A stretch of DNA of 64,000 bases, taken from the NCBI GenBank assembly GCA_964023205.1, contig OZ026833.1, positions 33,010,830 to 33,074,829 on the forward strand. Reading direction: 5' to 3'. This document shows, one piece after another, positions 25,401-40,458 of this stretch. The translations under genes were made by a program, and so were the position numbers. How positions within the stretch are numbered: position 1 is the stretch's first letter; the number at the start of each line of letters is the position of its first letter. The notes under the pieces were generated by a model. It did not search any database, had not been told where the DNA came from, and was given only the letters and a program-made list of their open reading frames with translations. Source of the DNA: Lutraria lutraria. Taxonomy: Eukaryota > Mollusca > Bivalvia > Venerida > Mactridae.

Positions 25401-26768
25401 ATGGCGCAGTCGGTTAAAGCGTCGGACATTGAAAGCTTTCGAGACAGGCAGACTTTTTGTGGCTGGTTCGAGGCCGGCCACGGATCTTTTTTTTATTTTT
25501 ATTTTTCGTTCGTTAGCGTTATACAGGCTTCAAAACATTCCGCAAACACTTGGCGTTTGTTTCTTGCAATTAAATTAAATAGAAACAGCGTATTTTGTAC
25601 GTTTTGCATTAATTAATATTCATTTCTGCAATAATAGCGATGTTAATCGCATTTCACGTGGGGTTACTGTAACGAAACCAGCCGTATGACTTTAGTTTGA
25701 TATGTTGCGCTATGTACCAATCAAGGCTGCTGCATTGTGTTATCATTGCGTGTTGGGTTATTGTCGTTGGCGTCAATATGCATATGGTACGTACGTATCT
25801 TACTGTGAATTTCATAAGCAGCGCGTGTGTTAAAGTAACAATTTGTTTTAATATCAATTATATAGAGACTGAACATGTACGGTTACATATGTATGTAAGT
25901 CGGAGCGTGTGTTAAAGTAACAATTTGTTTTAATATCAATTATATAGAGACTGAACATGTACGGTTACATATGTATGTAAGTCGGAGCGTGTGTTAAAGT
26001 AACAATTTATTTTAATATCAATTATAAAGAGACTGAACATGTACGGTTACGTATGTATGTAAGTCGGACATATGGTGAATCAGTATACATATAATTAGTT
26101 GAGTAAGTATAATAGTATGTTAGTGCATGTACATTGATGTGCTTGCATTACCGAATTGCATTTATTTAAAAACTATCAGTCTGAGAATAGTGGAACCGAC
26201 TAATCGCAGAACAATTCCAAATTGAATGAGGGAGACCAGGCACCGCAATGAAATTGTGTTTCATATATTTGCGAACTTAACAAATTAAGAATGTAAGTAA
26301 GCATGTGCGGAGAGATCTGTCCACTGATTTGGGGGCCGTCTTGTGTCAAACACCCCCTACGCCCCATGCTAGGTAGGAACTATATAAGCGTGGGTGTGTG
26401 AAAGAAGACGACTTCATTGAAATGGCATTCCTTCGTTTCACATTCTCAGATTGCATTCAGTCGAGTAGATTTAAACTTGGTAATATGCGATAATTTTTAT
26501 CACACCCTAAAGGTAACGAACACGCATAAACATGCATCATCGATCGACAAAGGGAAATAACCCACTTACGTATAGGAAACGCACCCGTCGAGCATATAGG
26601 ACACCAAGGGAACTGGATGTTTTGGTCATATATCTATGTTTGTCTCTTATATTAATTTCTGCTATCGTAAAACTTGCCAAGTTTACAGTAATTTGAAACT
26701 ACTCAAGCGAACACGTGCACAAACACCTTGATATATAAGTTCCGATTCTCGTCAGACAATGTGCCGCA
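25401..26768 (+). repeat. Satellite unit 19 (1,368 bp)
   Basis: One C deleted (GTCCACTG), CCCTAAAGG and CGCAATGAAA, all shared with unit 20, plus a private GACATATGG. Confidence 0.95.
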
Positions 26769-28136
26769 ATGGCGCAGTCGGTTAAAGCGTCGGACATTGA
26801 AAGCTTTCGAGACAGGCAGACTTTTTGTGGCTGGTTCGAGGCCGGCCACGGATCTTTTTTTTATTTTTATTTTTCGTTCGTTAGCGTTATACAGGCTTCA
26901 AAACATTCCGCAAACACTTGGCGTTTGTTTCTTGCAATTAAATTAAATAGAAACAGCGTATTTTGTACGTTTTGCATTAATTAATATTCATTTCTGCAAT
27001 AATAGCGATGTTAATCGCATTTCACGTGGGGTTACTGTAACGAAACCAGCCGTATGACTTTAGTTTGATATGTTGCGCTATGTACCAATCAAGGCTGCTG
27101 CATTGTGTTATCATTGCGTGTTGGGTTATTGTCGTTGGCGTCAATATGCATATGGTACGTACGTATCTTACTGTGAATTTCATAAGCAGCGCGTGTGTTA
27201 AAGTAACAATTTGTTTTAATATCAATTATATAGAGACTGAACATGTACGGTTACATATGTATGTAAGTCGGAGCGTGTGTTAAAGTAACAATTTGTTTTA
27301 ATATCAATTATATAGAGACTGAACATGTACGGTTACATATGTATGTAAGTCGGAGCGTGTGTTAAAGTAACAATTTATTTTAATATCAATTATAAAGAGA
27401 CTGAACATGTACGGTTACGTATGTATGTAAGTCGGACACATGGTGAATCAGTATACATATAATTAGTTGAGTAAGTATAATAGTATGTTAGTGCATGTAC
27501 ATTGATGTGCTTGCATTACCGAATTGCATTTATTTAAAAACTATCAGTCTGAGAATAGTGGAACCGACTAATCGCAGAACAATTCCAAATTGAATGAGGG
27601 AGACCAGGCACCGCAATGAAATTGTGTTTCATATATTTGCGAACTTAACAAATTAAGAATGTAAGTAAGCATGTGCGGAGAGATCTGTCCACTGATTTGG
27701 GGGCCGTCTTGTGTCAAACACCCCCTACGCCCCATGCTAGGTAGGAACTATATAAGCGTGGGTGTGTGAAAGAAGACGACTTCATTGAAATGGCATTCCT
27801 TCGTTTCACATTCTCAGATTGCATTCAGTCGAGTAGATTTAAACTTGGTAATATGCGATAATTTTTATCACACCCTAAAGGTAACGAACACGCATAAACA
27901 TGCATCATCGATCGACAAAGGGAAATAACCCACTTACGTATAGGAAACGCACCCGTCGAGCATATAGGACACCAAGGGAACTGGATGTTTTGGTCATATA
28001 TCTATGTTTGTCTCTTATATTAATTTCTGCTATCGTAAAACTTGCCAAGTTTACAGTAATTTGAAACTACTCAAGCGAACACGTGCACAAACACCTTGAT
28101 ATATAAGTTCCGATTCTCGTCAGACAATGTGCCGCA
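26769..28136 (+). repeat. Satellite unit 20 (1,368 bp)
   Basis: Adjacent near-duplicate of unit 19 with the same C deletion and substitutions: a recent single-unit duplication. Confidence 0.95.
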
Positions 28137-29505
28137 ATGGCGCAGTCGGTTAAAGCGTCGGACATTGAAAGCTTTCGAGACAGGCAGACTTTTTGTGGCT
28201 GGTTCGAGGCCGGCCACGGATCTTTTTTTTATTTTTATTTTTCGTTCGTTAGCGTTATACAGGCTTCAAAACATTCCGCAAACACTTGGCGTTTGTTTCT
28301 TGCAATTAAATTAAATAGAAACAGCGTATTTTGTACGTTTTGCATTAATTAATATTCATTTCTGCAATAATAGCGATGTTAATCGCATTTCATGTGGGGT
28401 TACTGTAACGAAACCAGCCGTATGACTTTAGTTTGATATGTTGCGCTATGTACCAATCAAGGCTGCTGCATTGTGTTATCATTGCGTGTTGGGTTATTGT
28501 CGTTGGCGTCAATATGCATATGGTACGTACGTATCTTACTGTGAATTTCATAAGCAGCGCGTGTGTTAAAGTAACAATTTGTTTTAATATCAATTATATA
28601 GAGACTGAACATGTACGGTTACATATGTATGTAAGTCGGAGCGTGTGTTAAAGTAACAATTTGTTTTAATATCAATTATATAGAGACTGAACATGTACGG
28701 TTACATATGTATGTAAGTCGGAGCGTGTGTTAAAGTAACAATTTATTTTAATATCAATTATAAAGAGACTGAACATGTACGGTTACGTATGTATGTAAGT
28801 CGGACACATGGTGAATCAGTATACATATAATTAGTTGAGTAAGTATAATAGTATGTTAGTGCATGTACATTGATGTGCTTGCATTACCGAATTGCATTTA
28901 TTTAAAAACTATCAGTCTGAGAATAGTGGAACCGACTAATCGCAGAACAATTCCAAATTGAATGAGGGAGACCAGGCACCGCATTGAAATTGTGTTTCAT
29001 ATATTTGCGAACTTAACAAATTAAGAATGTAAGTAAGCATGTGCGGAGAGATCTGTCCCACTGATTTGGGGGCCGTCTTGTGTCAAACACCCCCTACGCC
29101 CCATGCTAGGTAGGAACTATATAAGCGTGGGTGTGTGAAAGAAGACGACTTCATTGAAATGGCATTCCTTCGTTTCACATTCTCAGATTGCATTCAGTCG
29201 AGTAGATTTAAACTTGGTAATATGCGATAATTTTTATCACACCCTGAAGGTAACGAACACGCATAAACATGCATCATCGATCGACAAAGGGAAATAACCC
29301 ACTAACGTATAGGAAACGCACCCGTTGAGCATATAGGACACCAAGGGATCTGGATGTTTTGGTCATATATCTATGTTTGTCTCTTATATTAATTTCTGCT
29401 ATCGTAAAACTTGCCAAGTTTACAGTAATTTGAAACTACTCAAGCGAACACGTGCACAAACACCTTGATATATAAGTTCCGATTCTCGTCAGACAATGTG
29501 CCGCA
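28137..29505 (+). repeat. Satellite unit 21
   Basis: Private CATGTGGGG, CACTAACG and CCCGTTGAGC; first unit with GGGATCTGG. Confidence 0.95.
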
Positions 29506-30875
29506 ATGGCGCAGTCGGTTAAAGCGTCGGACATTGAAAGCTTTCGAGACAGGCAGACTTTTTGTGGCTGGTTCGAGGCCGGCCACGGATCTTTTTTTTA
29601 TTTTTAATTTTTCGTTCGTTAGCGTTATACAGGCTTCAAAACATTCCGCAAACACTTGGCGTTTGTTTCTTGCAATTAAATTAAATAGAAACAGCGTATT
29701 TTGTACGTTTTGCATTAATTAATACTCATTTCTGCAATAATAGCGATGTTAATCGCATTTCACGTGGGGTTACTGTAACGAAACCAGCCGTATGACTTTA
29801 GTTTGATATGTTGCGCTATGTACCAATCAAGGCTGCTGCATTGTGTTATCATTGCGTGTTGGGTTATTGTCGTTGGCGTCAATATGCATATGGTACGTAC
29901 GTATCTTACTGTGAATTTCATAAGCAGCGCGTGTGTTAAAGTAACAATTTGTTTTAATATCAATTATATAGAGACTGAACATGTACGGTGACATATGTAT
30001 GTAAGTCGGAGCGTGTGTTAAAGTAACAATTTGTTTTAATATCAATTATATAGAGACTGAACATGTACGGTTACATATGTATGTAAGTCGGAGCGGGTGT
30101 TAAAGTAACAATTTATTTTAATATCAATTATAAAGAGACTGAACATGTACTGTTACGTATGTATGTAAGTCGGACACATGGTGAATCAGTATACATATAA
30201 TTAGTTGAGTAAGTATAATAGTATGTTAGTGCATGTACATTGATGTGCTTGCATTACCGAATTGCATTTATTTAAAAACTATCAGTCTGAGAATAGTGGA
30301 ACCGACTAATCGCAGAACAATTCCAAATTGAATGAGGGAGACCAGGCACCGCATTGAAATTGTGTTTCATATATTTGCGAACTTAACAAATTAAGAATGT
30401 AAGTAAGCATGTGCGGAGAGATCTGTCCCACTGATTTGGGGGCCGTCTTGTGTCAAACACCCCCTACGCCCCATGCTAGGTAGGAACTATATAAGCGTTG
30501 GTGTGTGAAAGAAGACGACTTCATTGAAATGGCATTCCTTCGTTTCACATTCTCAGATTGCATTCAGTCGAGTAGATTTAAACTTGGTAATATGCGATAA
30601 TTTTTATCACACCCTGAAGGTAACGAACACGCATAAACATGCATCATCGATCGACAAAGGGAAATAACCCACTTACGTATAGGAAACGCACCCGTCGAGC
30701 ATATAGGACACCAAGGGAACTGGATGTTTTGGTCATATATCTATGTTTGTCTCTTATATTAATTTCTGCTATCGTAAAACTTGCCAAGTTTACAGTAATT
30801 TGAAACTACTCAAGCGAACACGTGCACAAACACCTTGATATATATGTTCCGATTCTCGTCAGACAATGTGCCGCA
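29506..30875 (+). repeat. Satellite unit 22 (1,370 bp)
   Basis: Extra A after the terminator (TTTTTAATTTTTCG), AATACTCATTT, CGGTGACATATG in the first subrepeat, TGTACTGTTACG. Pairs with unit 24. Confidence 0.95.
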
Positions 30876-32243
30876 ATGGCGCAGTCGGTTAAAGCGTCGG
30901 ACATTGAAAGCTTTCGAGACAGGCAGACTTTTTGTGACTCGTTCGAGGCCGGCCACGGATCTTTTTTTTATTTTTATTTTCGTTCGTTAGCGTTATACAG
31001 GCTTCAAAACATTCCGCAAACACTTGGCGTTTGTTTCTTGCAATTAAATTAAATAGAAACAGCGTATTTTGTACGTTTTGCATTAATTAATATTCATTTC
31101 TGCAATAATAGCGATTTTAATCGCATTTCACGTGGGGTTACTGTAACGAAACCAGCCGTATGACTTTAGTTTGATATGTTGCGCTATGTACCAATCAAGG
31201 CTGCTGCATTGTGTTATCATTGCGTGTTGGGTTATTGTCGTTGGCGTCAATATGCATATGGTACGTACGTATCTTACTGTGAATTTCATAAGCAGCGCGT
31301 GTGTTAAAGTAACAATTTGTTTTAATATCAATTATATAGAGACTGAACATGTACGGTTACATATGTATGTAAGTCGGAGCGTGTGTTAAAGTAACAATTT
31401 GTTTTAATATCAATTATATAGAGACTGAACATGTACGGTTACATATGTATGTAAGTCGGAGCGTTTGTTAAAGTAACAATTTATTTTAATATCAATTATA
31501 AAGAGACTGAACATGTACGGTTACGTATGTATGTAAGTCGGACACATGGTGAATCATAATACATATAATTAGTTGAGTAAGTATAATAGTATGTTAGTGC
31601 ATGTACATTGATGTGCTTGCATTACCGAATTGCATTTATTTAAAAACTATCAGTCTGAGAATAGTGGAAGCGACTAATCGCAGAACAATTCCAAATTGAA
31701 TGAGGGAGACCAGGCACCGCATTGAAATTGTGTTTCATATATTTGCGAACTTAACAAATTAAGAATGTAAGTAAGCATGTGCGGATAGATCTGTCCCACT
31801 GATTTGGGGGCCGTCTTGTGTCAAACACCCCCTACGCCCCATGCTAGGTAGGAACTATATAAGCGTGGGTGTGTGAAAGAAGACGACTTCATTGAAATGG
31901 CATTCCTTCGTTTCACATTCTCAGATTGCATTCAGTCGAGTAGATTTAAACTTGGTAATATGCGATAATTTTTATCACACCCTGAAGGTAACGAACACGC
32001 ATAAACATGCATCATCGATCGACAAAGGGAAATAACCCACTTACGTATAGGAAACGCACCCGTCGAGCATATAGGACACCAAGGGATCTGGATGTTTTGG
32101 TCATATATCTATGTTTGTCTCTTATATTAATTTCTGCTATCGTAAAACTTGCCAAGTTTACAGTAATTTGAAACTACTCAAGCGAACACGTGCACAAACA
32201 CCTTGATATATAAGTTCCGATTCTCGTCAGACAATGTGCCGCA
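30876..32243 (+). repeat. Satellite unit 23 (1,368 bp)
   Basis: T arm GACTCG, which costs two stem pairs and the first G of the B box. Also TTATTTTCG, GCGTTTGTT, AATCATAATAC and GGAAGCGAC. Confidence 0.95.
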
Positions 32244-33613
32244 ATGGCGCAGTCGGTTAAAGCGTCGGACATTGAAAGCTTTCGAGACAGGCAGACTTTT
32301 TGTGGCGGGTTCGAGGCCGGCCACGGATCTTTTTTTTATTTTTAATTTTTCGTTCGTTAGCGTTATACAGGCTTCAAAACATTCCGCAAACACTTGGCGT
32401 TTGTTTCTTGCAATTAAATTAAATAGAAACAGCGTATTTTGTACGTTTTGCATTAATTAATACTCATTTCTGCAATAATAGCGATGTTAATCGCATTTCA
32501 CGTGGGGTTACTGTAACGAAACCAGCCGTATGACTTTAGTTTGATATGTTGCGCTATGTACCAATCAAGGCTGCTGCATTGTGTTATCATTGCGTGTTGG
32601 GTTATTGTCGTTGGCGTCAATATGCATATGGTACGTACGTATCTTACTGTGAATTTCATAAGCAGCGCGTGTGTTAAAGTAACAATTTGATTTAATATCA
32701 ATTATATAGAGACTGAACATGTACGGTGACATATGTATGTAAGTCGGAGCGTGTGTTAAAGTAACAATTTGTTTTAATATCAATTATATAGAGACTGAAC
32801 ATGTACGGTTACATATGTATGTAAGTCGGAGCGTGTGTTAAAGTAACAATTTATTTTAATATCAATTATAAAGAGACTGAACATGTACTGTTACGTATGT
32901 ATGTAAGTCGGACACATGGTGAATCAGTATACATATAATTAGTTGAGTAAGTATAATAGTATGTTAGTGCATGTACATTGATGTGCTTGCATTACCGAAT
33001 TGCATTTATTTAAAAACTATCAGTCTGAGAATAGTGGAACCGACTAATCGCAGAACAATTCCAAATTGAATGAGGGAGACCAGGCACCGCATTGAAATTG
33101 TGTTTCATATATTTGCGAACTTAACAAATTAAGAATGTAAGTAAGCATGTGCGGAGAGATCTGTCCCACTGATTTGGGGGCCGTCTTGTGTCAAACACCC
33201 CCTACGCCCCATGCTAGGTAGGAACTATATAAGCGTGGGTGTGTGAAAGAAGACGACTTCATTGAAATGGCATTCCTTCGTTTCACATTCTCAGATTGCA
33301 TTCAGTCGAGTAGATTTAAACTTGGTAATATGCGATAATTTTTATCACACCCTGAAGGTAACGAACACGCATAAACATGCATCATCGATCGACAAAGGGA
33401 AATAACCCACTTACGTATAGGAAACGCACCCGTCGAGCATATAGGACACCAAGGGAACTGGATGTTTTGGTCATATATCTATGTTTGTCTCTTATATTAA
33501 TTTCTGCTATCATAAAACTTGCCAAGTTTACAGTAATTTGAAACTACTCAAGCGAACACGTGCACAAACACCTTGATATATATGTTCCGATTCTCGTCAG
33601 ACAATGTGCCGCA
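32244..33613 (+). repeat. Satellite unit 24 (1,370 bp)
   Basis: Second copy of the unit 22 type but with GGCGGG in the T arm and a private AATTTGATTTAAT. Confidence 0.95.
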
Positions 33614-34981
33614 ATGGCGCAGTCGGTTAAAGCGTCGGACATTGAAAGCTTTCGAGACAGGCAGACTTTTTGTGACTGGTTCGAGGCCGGCCACGGATCT
33701 TTTTTTTATTTTTATTTTCGTTCGTTAGCGTTATACAGGCTTCAAAACATTCCGCAAACACTTGGCGTTTGTTTCTTGCAATTAAATTAAATAGAAACAA
33801 CGTATTTTGTACGTTTTGCATTAATTAATATTCATTTCTGCAATAATAGCGATTTTAATCGCATTTCACGTGGGGTTACTGTAACGAAACCAGCCGTATG
33901 ACTTTAGTTTGATATGTTGCGCTATGTACCAATCAAGGCTGCTGCATTGTGTTATCATTGCGTGTTGGGTTATTGTCGTTGGCGTCAATATGCATATGGT
34001 ACGTACGTATCTTACTGTGAATTTCATAAGCAGCGCGTGTGTTAAAGTAACAATTTGTTTTAATATCAATTATATAGAGACTGAACATGTACGGTTACAT
34101 ATGTATGTAAGTCGGAGCGTGTGTTAAAGTAACAATTTGTTTTAATATCAATTATATAGAGACTGAACATGTACGGTTACATATGTATGTAAGTCGGAGC
34201 GTTTGTTAAAGTAACAATTTATTTTAATATCAATTATAAAGAGACTGAACATGTACGGTTACGTATGTATGTAAGTCGGACACATGGTGAATCAGTATAC
34301 ATATAATTAGTTGAGTAAGTATAATAGTATGTTAGCGCATGTACATTGATGTGCTTGCATTACCGAATTGCATTTATTTAAAAACTATCAGTCTGAGAAT
34401 AGTGGAACCGACTAATCGCAGAACAATTCCAAATTGAATGAGGGAGACCAGGCACCGCATTGAAATTGTGTTTCATATATTTGCGAACTTAACAAATTAA
34501 GAATGTAAGTAAGCATGTGCGGAGAGATCTGTCCCACTGATTTGGGGGCCGTCTTGTGTCAAACACCCCCTACGCCCCATGCTAGGTAGGAACTATATAA
34601 GCGTGGGTGTGTGAAAGAAGACGACTTCATTGAAATGGCATTCCTTCGTTTCACATTCTCAGATTGCATTCAGTCGAGTAGATTTAAACTTGGTAATATG
34701 CGATAATTTGTATCACACACTGAAGGTAACAAACACGCATAAACATGCATCATCGATCGACAAAGGGAAATAACCCACTTACGTATAGGAAACGCACCCG
34801 TCGAGCATATAGGACACCAAGGGAACTGGATGTTTTGGTCATATATCTATGTTTGTCTCTTATATTAATTTCTGCTATCGTAAAACTTGCCACGTTTACA
34901 GTAATTTGAAACTATTCAAGCGAACACGTGCACAAACACCTTGATATATAAGTTCCGATTCTCGTCAGACAATGTGCCGCA
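33614..34981 (+). repeat. Satellite unit 25 (1,368 bp)
   Basis: Unit 23 type at the start (GACTGG, TTATTTTCG, GCGTTTGTT), then AATTTGTATC and GTAACAAAC. ACTATTCAAG begins here and continues in many downstream units. Confidence 0.95.
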
Positions 34982-36350
34982 ATGGCGCAGTCGGTTAAAG
35001 CGTCGGACATTGAAAGCTTTCGAGACAGGCAGACTTTTTTTGGCGGGTTCGAGGCCGGCCACGGATCTTTTTTTTATTTTTATTTTTCGTTCGTTAGCGT
35101 TATACAGGCTTCAAAACATTCCGCAAACACTTGACGTTTGTTTCTTGCGATTAAATTAAATAGAAACAGCGTATTTTGTACGTTTTGCATTAATTAATAT
35201 TCATTTCTGCAATAATAGCGATGTTAATCGCATTTCACGTGGGGTTACTGTAACGAAACCAGCCGTATGACTTTAGTTTGATATGTTGCGCTATGTACCA
35301 ATCAAGGCTGCTGCATTGTGTTATCATTGCGTGTTGGGTTATTGTCGTTGGCGTCAATATGCATATGGTACGTACGTATCTTACTGTGAATTTCATAAGC
35401 AGCGCGTGTGTTAAAGTAACAATTTGTTTTAATATCAATTATATAGAGACTGAACATGTACGGTGACATATGTATGTAAGTCGGAGCGTGTGTTAAAGTA
35501 ACAATTTGTTTTAATATCAATTATATAGAGACTGAACATGTACGGTTACATATGTATGTAAGTCGGAGCGTGTGTTAAAGTAACAATTTATTTTAATATC
35601 AATTATAAAGAGACTGAACATGTACGGTTACGTATGTATGTAAGTCGGACACATGGTGAATCATAATACATATAATTAGTTGAGTAAGTATAATAGTATG
35701 TTAGTGCATGTACATTGATGTGCTTGCATTACCGAATTGCATTTATTTAAAAACTATCAGTCTGAGAATAGTGGAAGCGACTAATCGCAGAACAATTCCA
35801 AATTGAATGAGGGAGACCAGGCACCGCATTGAAATTGTGTTTCATATATTTGCGAACTTAACAAATTAAGAATGTAAGTAAGCATGTGCGGAGAGATCTG
35901 TCCCACTGATTTGGGGGCCGTCTTGTGTCAAACACCCCCTACGCCCCATGCTAGGTAGGAACTATATAAGCGTGGGTGTGTGAAAGAAGACGACTTCATT
36001 GAAATGGCATTCCTTCGTTTCACATTCTCAGATTGCATTCAGTCGAGTAGATTTAAACTTGGTAATATGCGATAATTTTTATCACACCCTGAAGGTAACG
36101 AACACGCATAAACATGCATCATCGATCGACAAAGGGAAATAACCCACTTACGTATAGGAAACGCACCCGTCGAGCATATAGGACACCAAGGGATCTGGAT
36201 GTTTTGGTCATATATCTATGTTTGTCTCTTATATTAATTTCTGCTATCGTAAAACTTGCCAAGTTTACAGTAATTTGAAACTACTCAAGCGAACACGTGC
36301 ACAAACACCTTGATATATAAGTTCCGATTCTCGTCAGACAATGTGCCGCA
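34982..36350 (+). repeat. Satellite unit 26
   Basis: ACTTTTTTTGGCGGG before the T arm, CTTGACG, CTTGCGATT, CGGTGACAT, AATCATAAT and GGAAGCG. Confidence 0.95.
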
Positions 36351-37720
36351 ATGGCGCAGTCGGTTAAAGCGTCGGACATTGAAAGCTTTCGAGACAGGCA
36401 GACTTTTTGTGGCTGGTTCGAGGCCGGCCACGGATCTTTTTTTTATTTTTAATTTTTCGTTCGTTAGCGTTATACAGGCTTCAAAACATTCCGCAAACAC
36501 TTGGCGTTTGTTTCTTGCAATTAAATTAAATAGAAACAGCGTATTTTGTACGTTTTGCATTAATTAATATTCATTTCTGCAATAATAGCGATGTTAATCG
36601 CATTTCACGTGGGGTTACTGTAACGAAACCAGCCGTATGACTTTAGTTTGATATGTTGCGCTATGTACCAATCAAGGCTGCTGCATTGTGTTATCATTGC
36701 GTGTTGGGTTATTGTCGTTGGCGTCAATATGCATATGGTACGTACGTATCTTACTGTGAATTTCATAAGCAGCGCGTGTGTTAAAGTAACAATTTGTTTT
36801 AATATCAATTATATAGAGACTGAACATGTACGGTGACATATGTATGTAAGTCGGAGCGTGTGTTAAAGTAACAATTTGTTTTAATATCAATTATATAGAG
36901 ACTGAACATGTACGGTTACATATTTATGTAAGTCGGAGCGTGTGTTAAAGTAACAATTTATTTTAATATCAATTATAAAGAGACTGAACATGTACGGTTA
37001 CGTATGTATGTAAGTCGGACACATGGTGAATCAGTATACATATAATTAGTTGAGTAAGTATAATAGTATGTTAGTGCATGTACATTGATGTGCTTGCATT
37101 ACCGAATTGCATTTATTTAAAAACTATCAATCTGAGAATAGTGGAAGCGACTAATCGCAGAACAATTCCAAATTGAATGAGGGAGACCAGGCACCGCATT
37201 GAAATTGTGTTTCATATATTTGCGAACTTAACAAATTAAGAATGTAAGTAAGCATGTGCGGAGAGATCTGTCCCACTGATTTGGGGGCCGTCTTGTGTCA
37301 AACACCCCCTACGCCCCATGCTAGGTAGGAACTATATAAGCGTGGGTGTGTGAAAGAAGACGACTTCATTGAAATGGCATTCCTTCGTTTCACATTCTCA
37401 GATTGCATTCAGTCGAGTAGATTTAAACTTGGTAATATGCGATAATTTTTATCACACCCTGAAGGTAACAAACACGCATAAACATGCATCATCGATCGAC
37501 AAAGGGAAATAACCCACTTACGTATAGGAAACGCACCCGTCGAGCATATAGGACACCATGGGAACTGGATGTTTTGGTCATATATCTATGTTTGTCTCTT
37601 ATATTAATTTCTGCTATCGTAAAACTTGCCAAGTTTACAGTAATTTGAAACTATTCAAGCGAACACGTGCACAAACACCTTGATATATAAGTTCCGATTC
37701 TCGTCAGACAATGTGCCGCA
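36351..37720 (+). repeat. Satellite unit 27 (1,370 bp)
   Basis: GGCTGG, extra A (TTTTTAATTTTTCG), ATATTTATGTAAG, ACTATCAATCTG, CCATGGGAAC; matched by unit 29. Confidence 0.95.
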
Positions 37721-39088
37721 ATGGCGCAGTCGGTTAAAGCGTCGGACATTGAAAGCTTTCGAGTCAGGCTGACTTTTTGTGGCGGGTTCGAGGCCGGCCA
37801 CGGATCTTTTTTTATTTTTATTTTTCGTTCGTTAGCGTTATACAGGCTTCAAAACATTCCGCAAACACTTGGCGTTTGTTTCTTGCAATTAAATTAAATA
37901 GAAACAGCGTATTTTGTACGTTTTGCATTAATTAATATTCATTTCTGCAATAATAGCGATGTTAATCGCATTTCACGTGGGGTTACTGTAACGAAACCAG
38001 CCGTATGACTTTAGTTTGATATGTTGCGCTATGTACCAATCAAGGCTGCTGCATTGTGTTATCATTGCGTGTTGGGTTATTGTCGTTGGCGTCAATATGC
38101 ATATGGTACGTACGTATCTTACTGTGAATTTCATAAGCAGCGCGTGTGTTAAAGTAACAATTTGTTTTAATATCAATTATATAGAGACTGAACATGTACG
38201 GTGACATATGTATGTAAGTCGGAGCGTGTGTTAAAGTAACAATTTGTTTTAATATCAATTATATAGAGACTGAACATGTACGGTTACATATGTATGTAAG
38301 TCGGAGCGTGTGTTAAAGTAACAATTTATTTTAATATCAATTATAAAGAGACTGAACATGTACGGTTACGTATGTATGTAAGTCGGACACATGGTGAATC
38401 ATAATACATATAATTAGTTGAGTAAGTATAATAGTATGTTAGTGCATGTACATTGATGTGCTTGCATTACCGAATTGCATTTATTTAAAAACTATCAGTC
38501 TGAGAATAGTGGAAGCGACTAATCGCAGAACAATTCCAAATTGAATGAGGGAGACCAGGCACCGCATTGAAATTGTGTTTCATATATTTGCGAACTTAAC
38601 AAATTAAGAATGTAAGTAAGCATGTGCGGAGAGATCTGTCCCACTGATTTGGGGGCCGTCTTGTGTCAAACACCCCCTACGCCCCATGCTAGGTAGGAAC
38701 TATATAAGCGTGGGTGTGTGAAAGAAGACGACTTCATTGAAATGGCATTCCTTCGTTTCACATTCTCAGATTGCATTCAGTCGAGTAGATTTAAACTTGG
38801 TAATATGCGATAATTTTTATCACACCCTGAAGGTAACGAACACGCATAAACATGCATCATCGATCGACAAAGGGAAATAACCCACTTACGTATAGGAAAC
38901 GCACCCGTCGAGCATATAGGACACCAAGGGATCTGGATGTTTTGGTCATATATCTATGTTTGTCTCTTATATTAATTTCTGCTATCGTAAAACTTGCCAA
39001 GTTTACAGTAATTTGAAACTACTCAAGCGAACACGTGCACAAACACCTTGATATATAAGTTCCGATTCTCGTCAGACAATGTGCCGCA
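37721..39088 (+). repeat. Satellite unit 28 (1,368 bp)
   Basis: GAGTCAGGCTGAC inside the tRNA-like element and a T7 terminator, as in units 30 and 34; AATCATAAT, GGAAGCG and GGGATCTGG as in unit 26. Confidence 0.95.
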
Positions 39089-40458
39089 ATGGCGCAGTCG
39101 GTTAAAGCGTCGGACATTGAAAGCTTTCGAGACAGGCAGACTTTTTGTGGCTGGTTCGAGGCCGGCCACGGATCTTTTTTTTATTTTTAATTTTTCGTTC
39201 GTTAGCGTTATACAGGCTTCAAAACATTCCGCAAACACTTGGCGTTTGTTTCTTGCAATTAAATTAAATAGAAACAGCGTATTTTGTACGTTTTGCATTA
39301 ATTAATATTCATTTCTGCAATAATAGCGATGTTAATCGCATTTCACGTGGGGTTACTGTAACGAAACCAGCCGTATGACTTTAGTTTGATATGTTGCGCT
39401 ATGTACCAATCAAGGCTGCTGCATTGTGTTATCATTGCGTGTTGGGTTATTGTCGTTGGCGTCAATATGCATATGGTACGTACGTATCTTACTGTGAATT
39501 TCATAAGCAGCGCGTGTGTTAAAGTAACAATTTGTTTTAATATCAATTATATAGAGACTGAACATGTACGGTGACATATGTATGTAAGTCGGAGCGTGTG
39601 TTAAAGTAACAATTTGTTTTAATATCAATTATATAGAGACTGAACATGTACGGTTACATATTTATGTAAGTCGGAGCGTGTGTTAAAGTAACAATTTATT
39701 TTAATATCAATTATAAAGAGACTGAACATGTACGGTTACGTATGTATGTAAGTCGGACACATGGTGAATCAGTATACATATAATTAGTTGAGTAAGTATA
39801 ATAGTATGTTAGTGCATGTACATTGATGTGCTTGCATTACCGAATTGCATTTATTTAAAAACTATCAATCTGAGAATAGTGGAAGCGACTAATCGCAGAA
39901 CAATTCCAAATTGAATGAGGGAGACCAGGCACCGCATTGAAATTGTGTTTCATATATTTGCGAACTTAACAAATTAAGAATGTAAGTAAGCATGTGCGGA
40001 GAGATCTGTCCCACTGATTTGGGGGCCGTCTTGTGTCAAACACCCCCTACGCCCCATGCTAGGTAGGAACTATATAAGCGTGGGTGTGTGAAAGAAGACG
40101 ACTTCATTGAAATGGCATTCCTTCGTTTCACATTCTCAGATTGCATTCAGTCGAGTAGATTTAAACTTGGTAATATGCGATAATTTTTATCACACCCTGA
40201 AGGTAACAAACACGCATAAACATGCATCATCGATCGACAAAGGGAAATAACCCACTTACGTATAGGAAACGCACCCGTCGAGCATATAGGACACCATGGG
40301 AACTGGATGTTTTGGTCATATATCTATGTTTGTCTCTTATATTAATTTCTGCTATCGTAAAACTTGCCAAGTTTACAGTAATTTGAAACTATTCAAGCGA
40401 ACACGTGCACAAACACCTTGATATATAAGTTCCGATTCTCGTCAGACAATGTGCCGCA
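39089..40458 (+). repeat. Satellite unit 29 (1,370 bp)
   Basis: Repeats the unit 27 variants at a distance of 2,738 bp. Confidence 0.95.
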